This document shows positions 25,264-34,310 of a stretch of 40,262 nt of DNA, in pieces. The stretch comes from Rhodospirillales bacterium. Its GTDB lineage: Bacteria > Pseudomonadota > Alphaproteobacteria > CACIAM-22H2. A program made the translations under genes and the position numbers. The stretch's first letter is position 1; each line of letters opens with the position of its first letter. Under the pieces are notes generated by a model. The model saw only the letters and a list, made by a program, of their open reading frames with translations. It did no database searches and was not told the origin of the DNA. Location of the stretch: NCBI GenBank assembly GCA_947445225.1, contig CANFCX010000012.1, forward strand, positions 1 to 40,262, written 5' to 3'.

Positions 25264-26230
25264 GGTGACAGGCCGCGTGCCGTCCAGGCGCGATGGGCCG
25301 CAAATTCGGTGCGTCGATTCGGCAACGCGCTTCCGCTCGCGGGCATCGTGGGGCGAAGGAACAGCCGGTGGTCGCCGCCGGTGCCGGTTCGGGAATGCGA
25401 TGCCGCCGCCGATCCGGCCTTTGCGGATCGGGCACCGAATCCACCAATGCTTGTGTATAGGGATGGGCGGGCGCGGCGAATATCTCCCTGGCCGGACCCA
25501 TCTCGACGAACTTGCCCAAATACATCACCGCCACGTCCTCGGCCACGTGTTCGATCGCCGACAAATTATGGCTGATCAGCAAATAGGTGACGTTGCGGCT
25601 GTCGCCGAGATCGCGCAACAGGTTCAGCACCTGCGCCTGAACGGAGACGTCCAGGGCCGACACCGGTTCGTCGGCCACGATCAGGGCCGGTTCGGTGATC
25701 AGGGCGCGGGCGATTGCCAGGCGTTGGCGCTGGCCGCCGGAAAATTCGTGGGGATAACGCTCGCCGTCGTCGGGGCGAAGGCCAACCGCCGCGAGCATCG
25801 CCGCGACGCGATCGTTCCGTTCGGTCCCGGGCAGGCCAGGGGCGGCCACGTCTAAAGGCTCGCCGACGATTCGTTTTGCCCTGTGACGTGGGTCGAGCGA
25901 GCCCTGTGGATCCTGAAAGACGATCTGAAAATTGCGGCGAAGTCGCCGCAGGGCCTGCGCGCTTAGGGAAAACAGGTCGTTTCCCATGAACATCACCCTT
26001 CCGGCGGTAGGCCTGTCGAGCGCCATGACTAGCCGCGCAAGGGTCGATTTCCCGCAGCCCGATTCCCCGACGATTCCAAAGCTGCGGCTTTGCTCGATCC
26101 GAAAATCGACGCCATCGACGGCGCGAACCGCCTTCCGTTCCGCGAAGACAGCACCGCGCGGCGGATAATGCCGAACCAGATCGATAACCTCGACCAGCGG
26201 GTCAACCTTTCCGATTTGCGCCCCGCTCAT
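25256..26230 (-). CDS. peptide ABC transporter ATP-binding protein (DppF/OppF type)
   Basis: 324 residues. Walker A GIVGESGCGKSTLARLVM, Q-loop FQIVFQDPQGSLDPR, ABC signature FSGGQRQRLAIARAL, Walker B LIVADEPVSALD and the H-loop SHNLSAIEHV are complete. The C-terminal oligopeptide-transporter tail has the Cys cluster GCSFAPRCPRAEARC, typical of Opp/Dpp ATPases. The start at 26230 overlaps the previous gene as ATGA. It is the last gene of the transporter operon. Confidence 0.93.
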   Translation of the reverse strand: MSGAQIGKVDPLVEVIDLVRHYPPRGAVFAERKAVRAVDGVDFRIEQSRSFGIVGESGCGKSTLARLVMALDRPTAGRVMFMGNDLFSLSAQALRRLRRNFQIVFQDPQGSLDPRHRAKRIVGEPLDVAAPGLPGTERNDRVAAMLAAVGLRPDDGERYPHEFSGGQRQRLAIARALITEPALIVADEPVSALDVSVQAQVLNLLRDLGDSRNVTYLLISHNLSAIEHVAEDVAVMYLGKFVEMGPAREIFAAPAHPYTQALVDSVPDPQRPDRRRHRIPEPAPAATTGCSFAPRCPRAEARCRIDAPNLRPIAPGRHAACHLI

Positions 26231-27192
26231 GGCGCGCTCGGAAAGTGACAAAGGGCGAAATGATCTTCCGCCACCGCGATTGTGGGGGGCCGCTGCGCTT
26301 CGCAGACCGAGGTTCCAATCGGACAACGGTCGCGAAAGGCGCAGCCGCGGGGCAGCTCTCTGGGATCGGGGACGAAGCCAGAAATCGCGGCAAGCCGGGC
26401 CCTTTCGCCGCCGCGCGCTCGCGGAAGGGCACCGAAAAGCGCCTGGGAATAGGGGTGCGCCCGCCCGCGAAAGAACGCCGCCGCCGATGCGCTTTCGACG
26501 ATTTGCCCGGCGTACATGACGATGACGCGTTCGCAGACCTCGCCGATGACTCCAAGATCATGGGAGATGAGAATCAACGCCATCCCCAATTCCGCGACCA
26601 GATCGCGCAATAGGTCGAGAATCTGCGCCTGCACGGTGACATCAAGGGCGCTGGTTGGCTCATCGGCGATCAGCAATGCCGGCTTGCAGGCGAGCGCCAT
26701 CGCGATGAGCACCCTCTGCCGTTGTCCGCCGGACAGCTCATGTGGGAAAGAATCCAGTCGCCTGTGGCGTTGTGGGATTCCGACCCGGTCGAGCAATCGC
26801 TCGGCCTCGGCGAGGGATGAAAGCCTGGACAGACCGCGGTGAAGAGTAAGCCCCTCCGCGACCTGTCGGCCGATCGGCTGCAACGGGTTCAGCGCGGACG
26901 CCGGCTCCTGGAAGATCATGGCGATACGGTTTCCTCGCAGGCGGCACCATGCCGCCTCGTCTTGACCCAGAAGATCGGTGCCCTCGAACTCGATACGCCC
27001 GGTGGCCGTGGCGGCATCCGGCAGCAGCCCCATCAAGGCCAAAGCCGTCATCGTCTTGCCGCACCCGGATTCCCCGACGATCCCCAGCGTGCTGCCGCGC
27101 TCAAGTTTGAACCCGACGTCGCGCAGGATATGGGCGTTGCCGGACGGCGCGACGATGGTGACGTTCAGCGACTCGATTTGCAGTAACGGCAC
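26227..27192 (-). CDS. peptide ABC transporter ATP-binding protein (DppD/OppD type)
   Basis: 321 residues. Walker A GIVGESGCGKTMTALALMGL, signature LSGGQRQRVLIAMALACKPA, Walker B LLIADEPTSALD and SHDLGVIGEVCERVIVMYAG are intact, with a C-terminal Cys-rich FRDRCPIGTSVC. It begins with GTG 27192 directly after the permease stop. It pairs with the next ATPase as the two nucleotide-binding subunits. Confidence 0.93.
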   Translation of the reverse strand: MPLLQIESLNVTIVAPSGNAHILRDVGFKLERGSTLGIVGESGCGKTMTALALMGLLPDAATATGRIEFEGTDLLGQDEAAWCRLRGNRIAMIFQEPASALNPLQPIGRQVAEGLTLHRGLSRLSSLAEAERLLDRVGIPQRHRRLDSFPHELSGGQRQRVLIAMALACKPALLIADEPTSALDVTVQAQILDLLRDLVAELGMALILISHDLGVIGEVCERVIVMYAGQIVESASAAAFFRGRAHPYSQALFGALPRARGGERARLAAISGFVPDPRELPRGCAFRDRCPIGTSVCEAQRPPTIAVAEDHFALCHFPSAP

Positions 27193-28026
27193 CTAACGCA
27201 TCCGGGCAAGTTTCGGGTCGACGAGGTCGCGCAGACCGTCGCCCAATAGGTTAAAGGCCAACACCGAAACGGCGATGGCAAACCCGGGGAATAGGGCGAG
27301 AAGCGGCGCGGCGCTCATGAAGGTCTGCGCCTCGTTTAACATGCGCCCCCAGCTGGGATTGGGCGGCTGCGTACCGAATCCGAGATAGGACAATCCGGCT
27401 TCTGCGAGAATGGCGAGGGCAAATTGGAGGCTGGCCTGCACGATGAGCAAACCGGCCACATTCGGCAGCACGTGTTCGACGGTGATGCTGAGGCTGCCTT
27501 TGCCCGCCGCGCGGGCCGCGAGGATGTAGTCGCGGCCCCATATCTGCAGCGCGGCGCCGCGCGTCACCCTGGCGAATACCGGAATATTGAAGATTCCGAT
27601 GGCGAGGACGGCGTTGATGGCGCCGGGTCCAAGAACCGCCGTGATCAGGATGGCCGACAACAAGGCGGGAAAAGCGAAGGTGAAATCGGCGAGCCGCATG
27701 ATGACGTCGCTGAACCATCCACCCGAGGCGGCGGCCGCGGCGCCCAGGCCGACGCCCAGGACAAGGCCGACAAACACGGCGGTCAGGGCGATCGCGAGTG
27801 AATTGCGCCCGCCGACGATCAACATCGAGGCGACATCGCGTCCAAAGGGATCCGTCCCCAACCAATGCGCCAGCGAGGGCCCCTGCAGCCGGCTGGGGAT
27901 GTCGATGTCCGCGGGTGGGTAAGGGGTCCACACCAGGGACAGGACGGAGGTGACGACCAGAACCAAGACCAGGCCAATCCCAACGGCCAGGCCGGCGCGC
28001 CCGCGCCTGAGGCCTTTCAATGCCAT
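27193..28026 (-). CDS. peptide ABC transporter permease (DppC/OppC type)
   Basis: 277 residues, about six membrane helices, starting at ATG 28026 (which shares one base with the preceding TGA). The conserved HWLGTDPFGRDVASMLIVGG and the ATPase-contact loop region RAAGKGSLSITVEHVLPNVA are present, followed by AILAEAGLSYLGFG. The open frame continues upstream inside the neighbouring gene, but similarity starts at this ATG. With the partner permease it forms the membrane channel. Confidence 0.92.
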   Translation of the reverse strand: MALKGLRRGRAGLAVGIGLVLVLVVTSVLSLVWTPYPPADIDIPSRLQGPSLAHWLGTDPFGRDVASMLIVGGRNSLAIALTAVFVGLVLGVGLGAAAAASGGWFSDVIMRLADFTFAFPALLSAILITAVLGPGAINAVLAIGIFNIPVFARVTRGAALQIWGRDYILAARAAGKGSLSITVEHVLPNVAGLLIVQASLQFALAILAEAGLSYLGFGTQPPNPSWGRMLNEAQTFMSAAPLLALFPGFAIAVSVLAFNLLGDGLRDLVDPKLARMR

Positions 28027-28973
28027 CAGCGGCCGGTCCTCAATCGTGGGTCCACCGCGGCGTAAAGCAGATCGACGATGAAATTGACCGTCACGACCGC
28101 GGCGGCGAGCAACAAGACGACATTCTTGACGACGATGAGATCGCGCTGACTGACGGCCTGAAAAACCAACCTGCCCAATCCCGGCAGATAAAACACGTTT
28201 TCCACGATCACGGCGCCGGCCAGGAGAAACGAAAATTGCAACCCCATGATCGTCAGAACCGGGATCAACGCGTTGCGCAGGGCATGACGCCAGAGGGCGG
28301 CGTCTCGACTGAGTCCCTTGGCGCGGGCGGTGCGGACAAAATCCTCGCCCATCATGTCGAGAACCGCCGAGCGGGTGACCCGAGCCAGGATCGCGGCCTG
28401 GGGTAAAGCGAGGGCAATCGCGGGTAACACGAGCGCCTGGAAAGCGGCTCCGGGCGATTCCGACCAACCCGGGAACCCGCCGGCGGAAAACCAGCCGAGC
28501 TGCACCGCAAAAACCAGCACCAGGAGCAGCGCAAGCCAGAAATTCGGGATCGCCATGCCCAGTTGCGCGAACGCCATGATCGCGCTATCGCCCCACTTTC
28601 GGTGGCGGGATGCGGCAAAAACGCCCAGCGGGATGGCAAGAGCCGTCGACAGGGAAATGGCGAGAACCGTCAGCGGCAAGGTGACTTCCAGCCTTTGGAC
28701 GACCAGCTCCCCGACGGGCACCCGGTAGGTGTAGCTCAGACCGAGATCGCCGCGGACAAGCCCCGCGACCCAAGTCAAATAACGTTGGGGCGCGGGTTGA
28801 TCCAACCCCATTTCGGCGCGCAACAAGGCGAGGGTTTGGGGCTGCGCCTCCGTCCCCAGCATGACCAAGGCGGGATCGCCCGGCAGCACCTCGAGGACCA
28901 CGAAGACGACCAGCGAAGCCGCCGCCAGTGTCGCCGCGAGCCCAAGGACTCTCCGCAGGACGAAGGCGATCAT
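28026..28973 (-). CDS. peptide ABC transporter permease (DppB/OppB type)
   Basis: 315 residues. It begins MIAFVLRRVLGLAATLAAAS, a typical DppB first helix, then VLEVLPGDPALVMLG. The EAA loop appears in DFVRTARAKGLSRDAALWRH, and NVFYLPGLGRLVFQAVSQRD is conserved. It lies 25 bases from the solute-binding protein gene. Confidence 0.92.
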   Translation of the reverse strand: MIAFVLRRVLGLAATLAAASLVVFVVLEVLPGDPALVMLGTEAQPQTLALLRAEMGLDQPAPQRYLTWVAGLVRGDLGLSYTYRVPVGELVVQRLEVTLPLTVLAISLSTALAIPLGVFAASRHRKWGDSAIMAFAQLGMAIPNFWLALLLVLVFAVQLGWFSAGGFPGWSESPGAAFQALVLPAIALALPQAAILARVTRSAVLDMMGEDFVRTARAKGLSRDAALWRHALRNALIPVLTIMGLQFSFLLAGAVIVENVFYLPGLGRLVFQAVSQRDLIVVKNVVLLLAAAVVTVNFIVDLLYAAVDPRLRTGR

Positions 28974-28998
28974 GCCCGCGGCGGAAAGTTCGCCTGGC

Positions 28999-30486
28999 CT
29001 ATTTTCGCCAACTGACCTCGGTTAGGTCGTTCGCCGGCAGCGGCACGTTTTGCCAAAGGCCAATGACGTCGGCATTGGCGACGGTGATCCGCGACAATTG
29101 GAAGAGGAAGACATTGACGCTGTCGTCGGCGAGCAGGGTCTGCGCCTCCCGGTAGAGCCGATTCTGCGCGGCCGGGTCCGTGGCGCGGTCGATGGCCGCC
29201 ATGACTTCCTTGAAGCGAGGATTCCTGTAGCCGAAATAGTAGTCGTCGACGGCGTATTTATCGATGTCCATGGGTTCGACATGCGAGATGATGGTCATGT
29301 CGAACTGTTTGTTCTGAAAGACATTGTCGAGCCACTGCGCCCATTCCACCGGTTCGATCGATACCTGGATGCCGACCTTGGAAAGCTGGGCCGCGACAAT
29401 TTCGCCGCCCCGGCGGGCATAAGGGGGCGGCGGCAATCGCAGCGTCGCTTTTAGGCCGTTCGGATGTCCGGCCTCGGCCAGGAGCGCCCTGGCCTTCGCC
29501 GGATCGTAGGGATAACGGCCGGTGAGATCGACATAAGCGGGATGCCCCGGCGAAAAATGGCTGCCGATGGGCGTGCCGTAACCGGACATGGCGCCCGCGA
29601 TGAGGGCATTGCGGTCGACGGCGTGGGCCAAAGCCTGGCGGACGCGCAGGTCGTTGAAGGGCGGCTTTTGGTTGTTGAGGGCAAGGATGGTCTCGCCCTC
29701 GGTCGCCCCAACGGTGACGCTGAACCGTTTATCGGTCTTGAACTGTTCGACCGCCTCGGGCGCGGCGAATATCGGCACGGCATCGACGTCCCCGGCCAGC
29801 AGGGCGGAGATTTGCGCCTGGGCGTCGGGAATGAAGCGAAAAGTCACTCTGCGAAGCGCGACGGCATCCTTGCGCCAATAACCGTCGAAGCGGCTCAACT
29901 CGACGCGGTCGCCCTTGACCCAACGGTCGAATTTGAAGGGGCCGGTGCCGATCGGACTGGCCGAATTGTTCGCCGCTGTCTCCGGCGCGACCATCGCGGC
30001 GTCGCCCCAACCCAGGCCATAGAGGAAATTCCCCGCCGGCCTCTTCAGCGTCACGACAACCGCATACCGATCCGGTGTCTCGATCTTGGCGATGGGAGCG
30101 AATATCCATTTCTGCGCGTTGCGGCTATCCGGCGCCATCGCTCGTTCCAAAGAATATTTCACATCCGCGGAGTCGAACTCGGTGCCGTCGTGAAACCGGA
30201 CGCCTTGCCGAAGCTTGAAGCCATAGACCATCCCGTCGGCCGAAACCGTCCAGGATTCGGCGAGCGCCGGCCGGATCTCCGCGTTGCGGTCGATCCGGGT
30301 CAAACCCTCGAACAGGTTGGCATAGGTGATTTCGCGGATCGCCGCGGCCGGGCCCATGGTTGGATCGAGGCCGGGTGCCGGCTCCAGCGTCATCGCCAGG
30401 GTCAACGTGTCGCGCTGCGCCTCCGCCGCCGCCGTGGACAGGGCCAGAATGGCGAACGAAGCGAAAGCGATCACAACTTTTCTCAT
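28999..30486 (-). CDS. peptide ABC transporter solute-binding protein (SBP_bac_5)
   Basis: 495 residues, exported: MRKVVIAFASFAILALSTAA with cleavage near AEAQ. It is a cluster C substrate-binding protein with YANLFEGLTRIDRNAEIRPA, LAESWTVSADGMVYGFKLRQ and GVRFHDGTEFDSADVKYSLE. It has no lipobox Cys, so it is periplasmic and soluble. GGAGG before the ATG gives strong translation. Position after a peptidase gene suggests di/oligopeptide substrates, though this family also takes nickel, glutathione and opines. Confidence 0.93.
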   Translation of the reverse strand: MRKVVIAFASFAILALSTAAAEAQRDTLTLAMTLEPAPGLDPTMGPAAAIREITYANLFEGLTRIDRNAEIRPALAESWTVSADGMVYGFKLRQGVRFHDGTEFDSADVKYSLERAMAPDSRNAQKWIFAPIAKIETPDRYAVVVTLKRPAGNFLYGLGWGDAAMVAPETAANNSASPIGTGPFKFDRWVKGDRVELSRFDGYWRKDAVALRRVTFRFIPDAQAQISALLAGDVDAVPIFAAPEAVEQFKTDKRFSVTVGATEGETILALNNQKPPFNDLRVRQALAHAVDRNALIAGAMSGYGTPIGSHFSPGHPAYVDLTGRYPYDPAKARALLAEAGHPNGLKATLRLPPPPYARRGGEIVAAQLSKVGIQVSIEPVEWAQWLDNVFQNKQFDMTIISHVEPMDIDKYAVDDYYFGYRNPRFKEVMAAIDRATDPAAQNRLYREAQTLLADDSVNVFLFQLSRITVANADVIGLWQNVPLPANDLTEVSWRK

Positions 30487-30519
30487 ATTGTCCTCCAGGG
30501 ACCTTGCTCGACCGCTATC

Positions 30520-31593
30520 TTAGCGCGGCATGGGGGCGGCGTTATAGGCCGCCATAACGCCCAGACTTTCGGCGGCGAAAACGCCGCGGGCGATCGCGCG
30601 GGCCACGCAATCGGCGGCGAGCGACCCGACGCGCATCAATTCCATGGCGCCGTTGAGCGGCTTCCGGGCGGTCGACAGTGCAAAGACGACATCGCCGTCG
30701 AATGGCGTGTGAACCGGGCGAATGGCGCGCGCGAAACCATCCTGAGCCATCATCGCCATGCGCATGGCTTGGGGGCGCGACAGCGCAACATTCGTGGCGA
30801 CCACACCCAGGGCGGTATTGGCCCCGGCCGCGGCTCCGGTGGCCGGCTTTTCGATCGGGGGATCGAGGTCGAAGGAACGATCGCGCGCCGGTGGGCTAAG
30901 GCCGCCGAATTCGCCATCCTGTTCGAATGGCCAAGCCCAAAAACATCGAGAGCCCGGAATGGTAACGCTGCCGAAACAATTGACGGCAACCACGGCGCCC
31001 ACCTCGATGCCGTCATCGGTCACGACGGACGCGCTGCCGAGCCCGCCCTTCAATCCACCCGCGCATGCGCCGAAGCCGGCGCCGGCATTACCCAAGGCGA
31101 AATCGCCGCCGCGTGCCGATTCCGCGGCCTGACGGCCAAGCTCTCGATAGGGCGGCGTGTCGCCCCAGCCCTTATCCCCGCCATTGAGCAGGTCGAACAA
31201 TATCGCGGCCGGCACGATTGGAACGACCGCGGCGCCAACCCTGAAGCCGCGGCGGCGTTCCGCCAGCCAGGCCATCGCGCCGCTGGCGGCGTCGAGGCCG
31301 AAGGCCGATCCGCCGCTTAAAACGATCGCGTCAACGCGGTCGACCAGTCCGGTTGGCCCCAATGCGTCGGTCTCGCGGGTTCCCGGGGCACCGCCGCGGA
31401 CATCGACCGCGGCCACCGCCCCCGCGTCCGGCAGGATCACGGTCACGCCCGACCACGCCGCGTGATCCTCGGCGTTGCCAACGGCAATGCCGCCGACATC
31501 GGTGATCAGATTGGCGCGACCGGGGAGCGCCTTTCGCCTCATCGCCCCGGCGGCCGGCGCGGCGATTAGCGGGGGATCGATTGTCGAACGCAT
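30520..31593 (-). CDS. P1-family (DmpA/BapA-type) N-terminal-nucleophile aminopeptidase
   Basis: 357 residues. NLITDVGGIAVGNAEDHAAW, AIVLSGGSAFGLDAASGAMA and GLKGGLGSASVV are P1 peptidase signatures; LGVVATNVALSRPQAMRMAM is the region just after the self-cleavage site, where ANT-A would give the new N-terminal nucleophile. No signal peptide. The family includes D-Ala and beta-peptide aminopeptidases. ATG 31593 is used; ATG 31542 (MRRKALPGRANLI) is a strong alternative, because a predicted promoter sits only a few bases before 31593. First gene of the peptide transporter operon. Confidence 0.88.
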   Translation of the reverse strand: MRSTIDPPLIAAPAAGAMRRKALPGRANLITDVGGIAVGNAEDHAAWSGVTVILPDAGAVAAVDVRGGAPGTRETDALGPTGLVDRVDAIVLSGGSAFGLDAASGAMAWLAERRRGFRVGAAVVPIVPAAILFDLLNGGDKGWGDTPPYRELGRQAAESARGGDFALGNAGAGFGACAGGLKGGLGSASVVTDDGIEVGAVVAVNCFGSVTIPGSRCFWAWPFEQDGEFGGLSPPARDRSFDLDPPIEKPATGAAAGANTALGVVATNVALSRPQAMRMAMMAQDGFARAIRPVHTPFDGDVVFALSTARKPLNGAMELMRVGSLAADCVARAIARGVFAAESLGVMAAYNAAPMPR

Positions 31594-31601
31594 CGCGGTC
31601 G

Positions 31602-31630
31602 AAGCTAGTCGCTGATCCCCCCGGGGTCAA
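31602..31630 (-). promoter_or_regulatory. predicted promoter of peptidase/peptide-transporter operon
   Basis: TTGACC (31630-31625), 17 bases, TAGCTT (31607-31602) on the minus strand. Transcription would begin at about 31595, which leaves no room for a ribosome site before ATG 31593 and favours the internal start at 31542 or a leaderless message. Confidence 0.45.
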
Positions 31631-31694
31631 CGTGCTGCGGTGCACAAATCAGCCTGAGATTGTGGCGAACCCGCAGATGACGGCGTTCGCGCCG

Positions 31695-32171
31695 CTATTC
31701 AAGCTGAACGCGGAGCATCCATGCATTCTTGTCGTGGATGTCGATGCGCTCGATCATAAGGTCGGCCGTGGCGTCATCCTTGGCTTTTTCGGCGATGTCG
31801 AATACGGCACGAGCGGCCCGGCTCAATGCTTCGTTGTCGTTGACTAGCTGGCGAATCATCGCGGTCGCTTTTGGCACCGCGGCTTCATCCTTGATCCGGG
31901 AAAGCCGGCTGAACAGCGTCAAGCTGCCGGGAGCGGAATGGCCAAGGGCACGAATGCGTTCCGCGACGACATCGATGGCCTTCTGAAACTCCTGATATTG
32001 CAGGCCGAATTGCTCGTGTAGAGGTGCAAAATTCGGCCCGGCGACGTTCCAATGAAAGCCCTGCGTCTTCACATACAGGGCGTAGGTGTCGGCAAGAAAG
32101 GCGGACAAGGCATCGGCGACCGCCGTGCGACCTTTTGCGTCGATGCCGATGTTGATCGTAACTGCCGCCAT
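31695..32171 (-). CDS. dps: Dps-family DNA-binding ferritin-like protein
   Basis: 158 residues. Ferroxidase-site residues are present in TQGFHWNVAGPNFAPLHEQF (His, His) and in IDVVAERIRALG (Asp/Glu), the canonical Dps intersubunit iron centre. Length matches the dodecameric family. It oxidises Fe(II) with hydrogen peroxide and protects DNA. AAAGGAG lies seven bases before the ATG. Upstream is an AT-rich promoter with a PerR-box-like dyad, so peroxide or iron control is likely. It follows an EF-G-like gene by 64 bases. Confidence 0.93.
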   Translation of the reverse strand: MAAVTINIGIDAKGRTAVADALSAFLADTYALYVKTQGFHWNVAGPNFAPLHEQFGLQYQEFQKAIDVVAERIRALGHSAPGSLTLFSRLSRIKDEAAVPKATAMIRQLVNDNEALSRAARAVFDIAEKAKDDATADLMIERIDIHDKNAWMLRVQLE

Positions 32172-32186
32172 GCGTTGGCTCCTTTA

Positions 32187-32201
32187 TTATAGTCATTATA
32201 A
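32187..32201 (-). promoter_or_regulatory. PerR/Fur-family-like operator in the dps leader
   Basis: The + strand reads TTATAGT-C-ATTATAA, a 7-1-7 inverted repeat differing in one base pair from the PerR box consensus TTATAATNATTATAA. It sits between the predicted dps start of transcription and the ribosome site, where a repressor would block transcription. Confidence 0.5.
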
Positions 32202-32239
32202 TATATGATCCATATAATTGTTTCTAATTAATATTTCAA
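32202..32239 (-). promoter_or_regulatory. predicted dps promoter with central palindrome
   Basis: On the minus strand TTGAAA (32239-32234), 17 bases, TATATG (32216-32211). The palindrome TATATG-GAT-CATATA spans 32202-32216 over the -10. The region 32181-32235 is strikingly AT-rich in an otherwise GC-rich window. Confidence 0.5.
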
Positions 32240-34284
32240 GCATGGACAGCGGCGGGAGCACCTTGCCGTGTTTCGACCACTTTTTCGGCCAGCCGGCCGG
32301 TGAGTTCGGCCAGATGGTCGAATTTCCATTCGAACGTGCCCACGCCGAGCGTTAGCGAACGCAATTCGATGATCAGGTCGTGCATCTCCGATTGAGGGAG
32401 CGTGCCGGCGACCTCGTCCCAACCCTTCCACCCGGCCTTTGCATCGAAGCCAAGGATGTGGCCGCGGCGTTGACTGAGGAGACGTTGCACCTTCGACGTG
32501 AATTCGGTTGGCACCGAAATCTTCACTTGGAATATCGGTTCGAGCAGAACCGGATCGCATTTGGGCATGCCTTCGCTCATGGCGATGCGGGCCGCGGTCT
32601 TGAAGGCCATTTCGGAGCTGTCGACCGCGTGGTAGGAGCCGTCGGTGAGCGCCACCCCGACATCGACGACGGGGAAGCCCAGCGGTCCGCGCTTCAAATA
32701 GTCGATGACGCCCTCTTCGACGCCGGGAATGAAATTTCGGGGAACGGCGCCGCCCACGATCTTGTCTTCAAACATGAAGCCGGCGCCCCGGGGCCGCGGT
32801 TTGATGTCGATGTGGACATCGCCGAATTGGCCATGGCCGCCGGTTTGGCGTTTGTGACGCCCGTGCTGGGATACACTCCTGCGGATGGTCTCTTTGTACG
32901 GGACCAGCGGCCTTTTCACGGTCACCGGCATGTTGTACCGCAGGCGTAGTTTATCCGCCGCGATCTGCAGGTGAATCTCGCCCTGACCCCACAGCAACAA
33001 TTCGCCGGTGTCCGGGTTCATTTCGTAGGACAGCGACGGGTCCTCTTCCACCAGCCGATGGAGTGCCGCGGAAAGCTTGACCTCGTCATTGCGCTTCTCG
33101 GCCGCGATCGACAGCGCGAAAAGCGACGGCGGCCGTTGCGGCCAAGGCGCCAGTCCAGCGGGCGTCGTGCCCGACGGCGTAAGTGTATCGCCGACGCCGA
33201 TGCCTTCGGTGCGGCCGAAGGCGACAACCTCGCCGGCCTCGGCCTTGGCGACCTTCGTTTGATGAAGGCCGAGCAGTCGGAACATCCCGCCGATTCGGGT
33301 TCCATTCACACTCGCTCCATCGGCGAAGGAACCGCGCCAGACCCGGACGAGGGAGAGTTTTCCGACATGGGGCACGTTCAGCGTCTTGAGCACCTGGGCG
33401 AGCGGCTCGCCTTGGCTCGGGATGCCGCGCCTTGCCGCCGTTTCCGAGGGTTCCGGAACCTCATGGCGCAAGGCTTTGAGCAATCTCCGGCTGCCATTGT
33501 CGCGTTCGGCCGAACCCAGGAACACGGGCACGATACGGTCGGCGCGCATGTTCTTCGTCAGATGTTTGTAGATGTCCTCTTTCGAGGGAACGGTGTCCTG
33601 GAGAAGCTGCTCGAGCAGGCTGTCATCGAAATCGGCGAGGGCTTCCAGCAACCCCGCCCGCGCTTCCTGTTCGCGGTCCTTGACGGTGGTGGGTATCGGA
33701 ATGAGATCGGAGGGTTGCCCCGGCTTATATCGATAGGCGCGTTCGCTGACCAGATCGACGTAACCGGTCACGACGTCGTTGTCCCCGCGGATAGGCACTT
33801 GGCGCAGCACCAGCGGCCGTTCCGACACCGATTGCAACGCCCCCAGCACATCGCGGATGCGCGGAGCCTCGGTATCGATGCGATTGACGAAGATGAAATG
33901 GGGAATGTTGTAGTCGTCGAGAAATTTCAAGATGGGCGCGACCGTCAAGGCGCGTTCCACGGTCGGCTCACAGACGACGATGGCGACATCGGCGACCATC
34001 AAGGCGTTGTGCGTCTCGTGAACGATTTCGATCGATCCCGGACAATCGATGAAGGTCCAGGCATCGCCGAGATACTGAGCCGAGGCAACGTTCACCTCGA
34101 CGCTCATCTGCCGGCTGCGGGCCTCCGCGGAGGCATCGCCGACGGTGCTGCTTTCCTTGACCGAACCTTTGCGTGAGATGGCGCCGGCGGCCACCAGCAG
34201 GCTTTCGAGCAACGTTGTCTTGCCGACGAGGTATGGGCCAACGAGAGCGGCCACGCGTGGAGCTGAACCCGGTTTTCCGGTCAT
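32236..34284 (-). CDS. EF-G-like translation factor paralogue with degenerate GTPase motifs
   Basis: 682 residues from ATG 34284, fixed by AGGGAGG six bases upstream (an in-frame ATG at 34314 has none). The G domain has GPYLVGKTTLLESLL (P-loop) and NRID (G4). Its G3 motif is FIDCPGS where EF-G has DTPGH, so the catalytic His is a Ser. The switch I RGITI motif is also absent (SVEVNVASAQY instead). Domains II to V are recognisable: YKETIRRSVSQHGRHKRQTG, GHGQFGDVHIDIKPRPRGAG, AMSEGMPKCDPVLLEPIFQV. It probably binds GTP but may hydrolyse it poorly, so a ribosome-associated stress role is more likely than canonical translocation. Located just before dps on the same strand. Confidence 0.85.
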   Translation of the reverse strand: MTGKPGSAPRVAALVGPYLVGKTTLLESLLVAAGAISRKGSVKESSTVGDASAEARSRQMSVEVNVASAQYLGDAWTFIDCPGSIEIVHETHNALMVADVAIVVCEPTVERALTVAPILKFLDDYNIPHFIFVNRIDTEAPRIRDVLGALQSVSERPLVLRQVPIRGDNDVVTGYVDLVSERAYRYKPGQPSDLIPIPTTVKDREQEARAGLLEALADFDDSLLEQLLQDTVPSKEDIYKHLTKNMRADRIVPVFLGSAERDNGSRRLLKALRHEVPEPSETAARRGIPSQGEPLAQVLKTLNVPHVGKLSLVRVWRGSFADGASVNGTRIGGMFRLLGLHQTKVAKAEAGEVVAFGRTEGIGVGDTLTPSGTTPAGLAPWPQRPPSLFALSIAAEKRNDEVKLSAALHRLVEEDPSLSYEMNPDTGELLLWGQGEIHLQIAADKLRLRYNMPVTVKRPLVPYKETIRRSVSQHGRHKRQTGGHGQFGDVHIDIKPRPRGAGFMFEDKIVGGAVPRNFIPGVEEGVIDYLKRGPLGFPVVDVGVALTDGSYHAVDSSEMAFKTAARIAMSEGMPKCDPVLLEPIFQVKISVPTEFTSKVQRLLSQRRGHILGFDAKAGWKGWDEVAGTLPQSEMHDLIIELRSLTLGVGTFEWKFDHLAELTGRLAEKVVETRQGAPAAVHA

Positions 34285-34310
34285 CCTGCGCCTCCCTGTC
34301 TCGTACTGGG

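Noticed and set aside
29464-31320. Long + strand open frame across the peptidase and binding-protein genes
   Set aside because: Spans two clear minus-strand genes and their junction; low-complexity composition typical of antisense frames.
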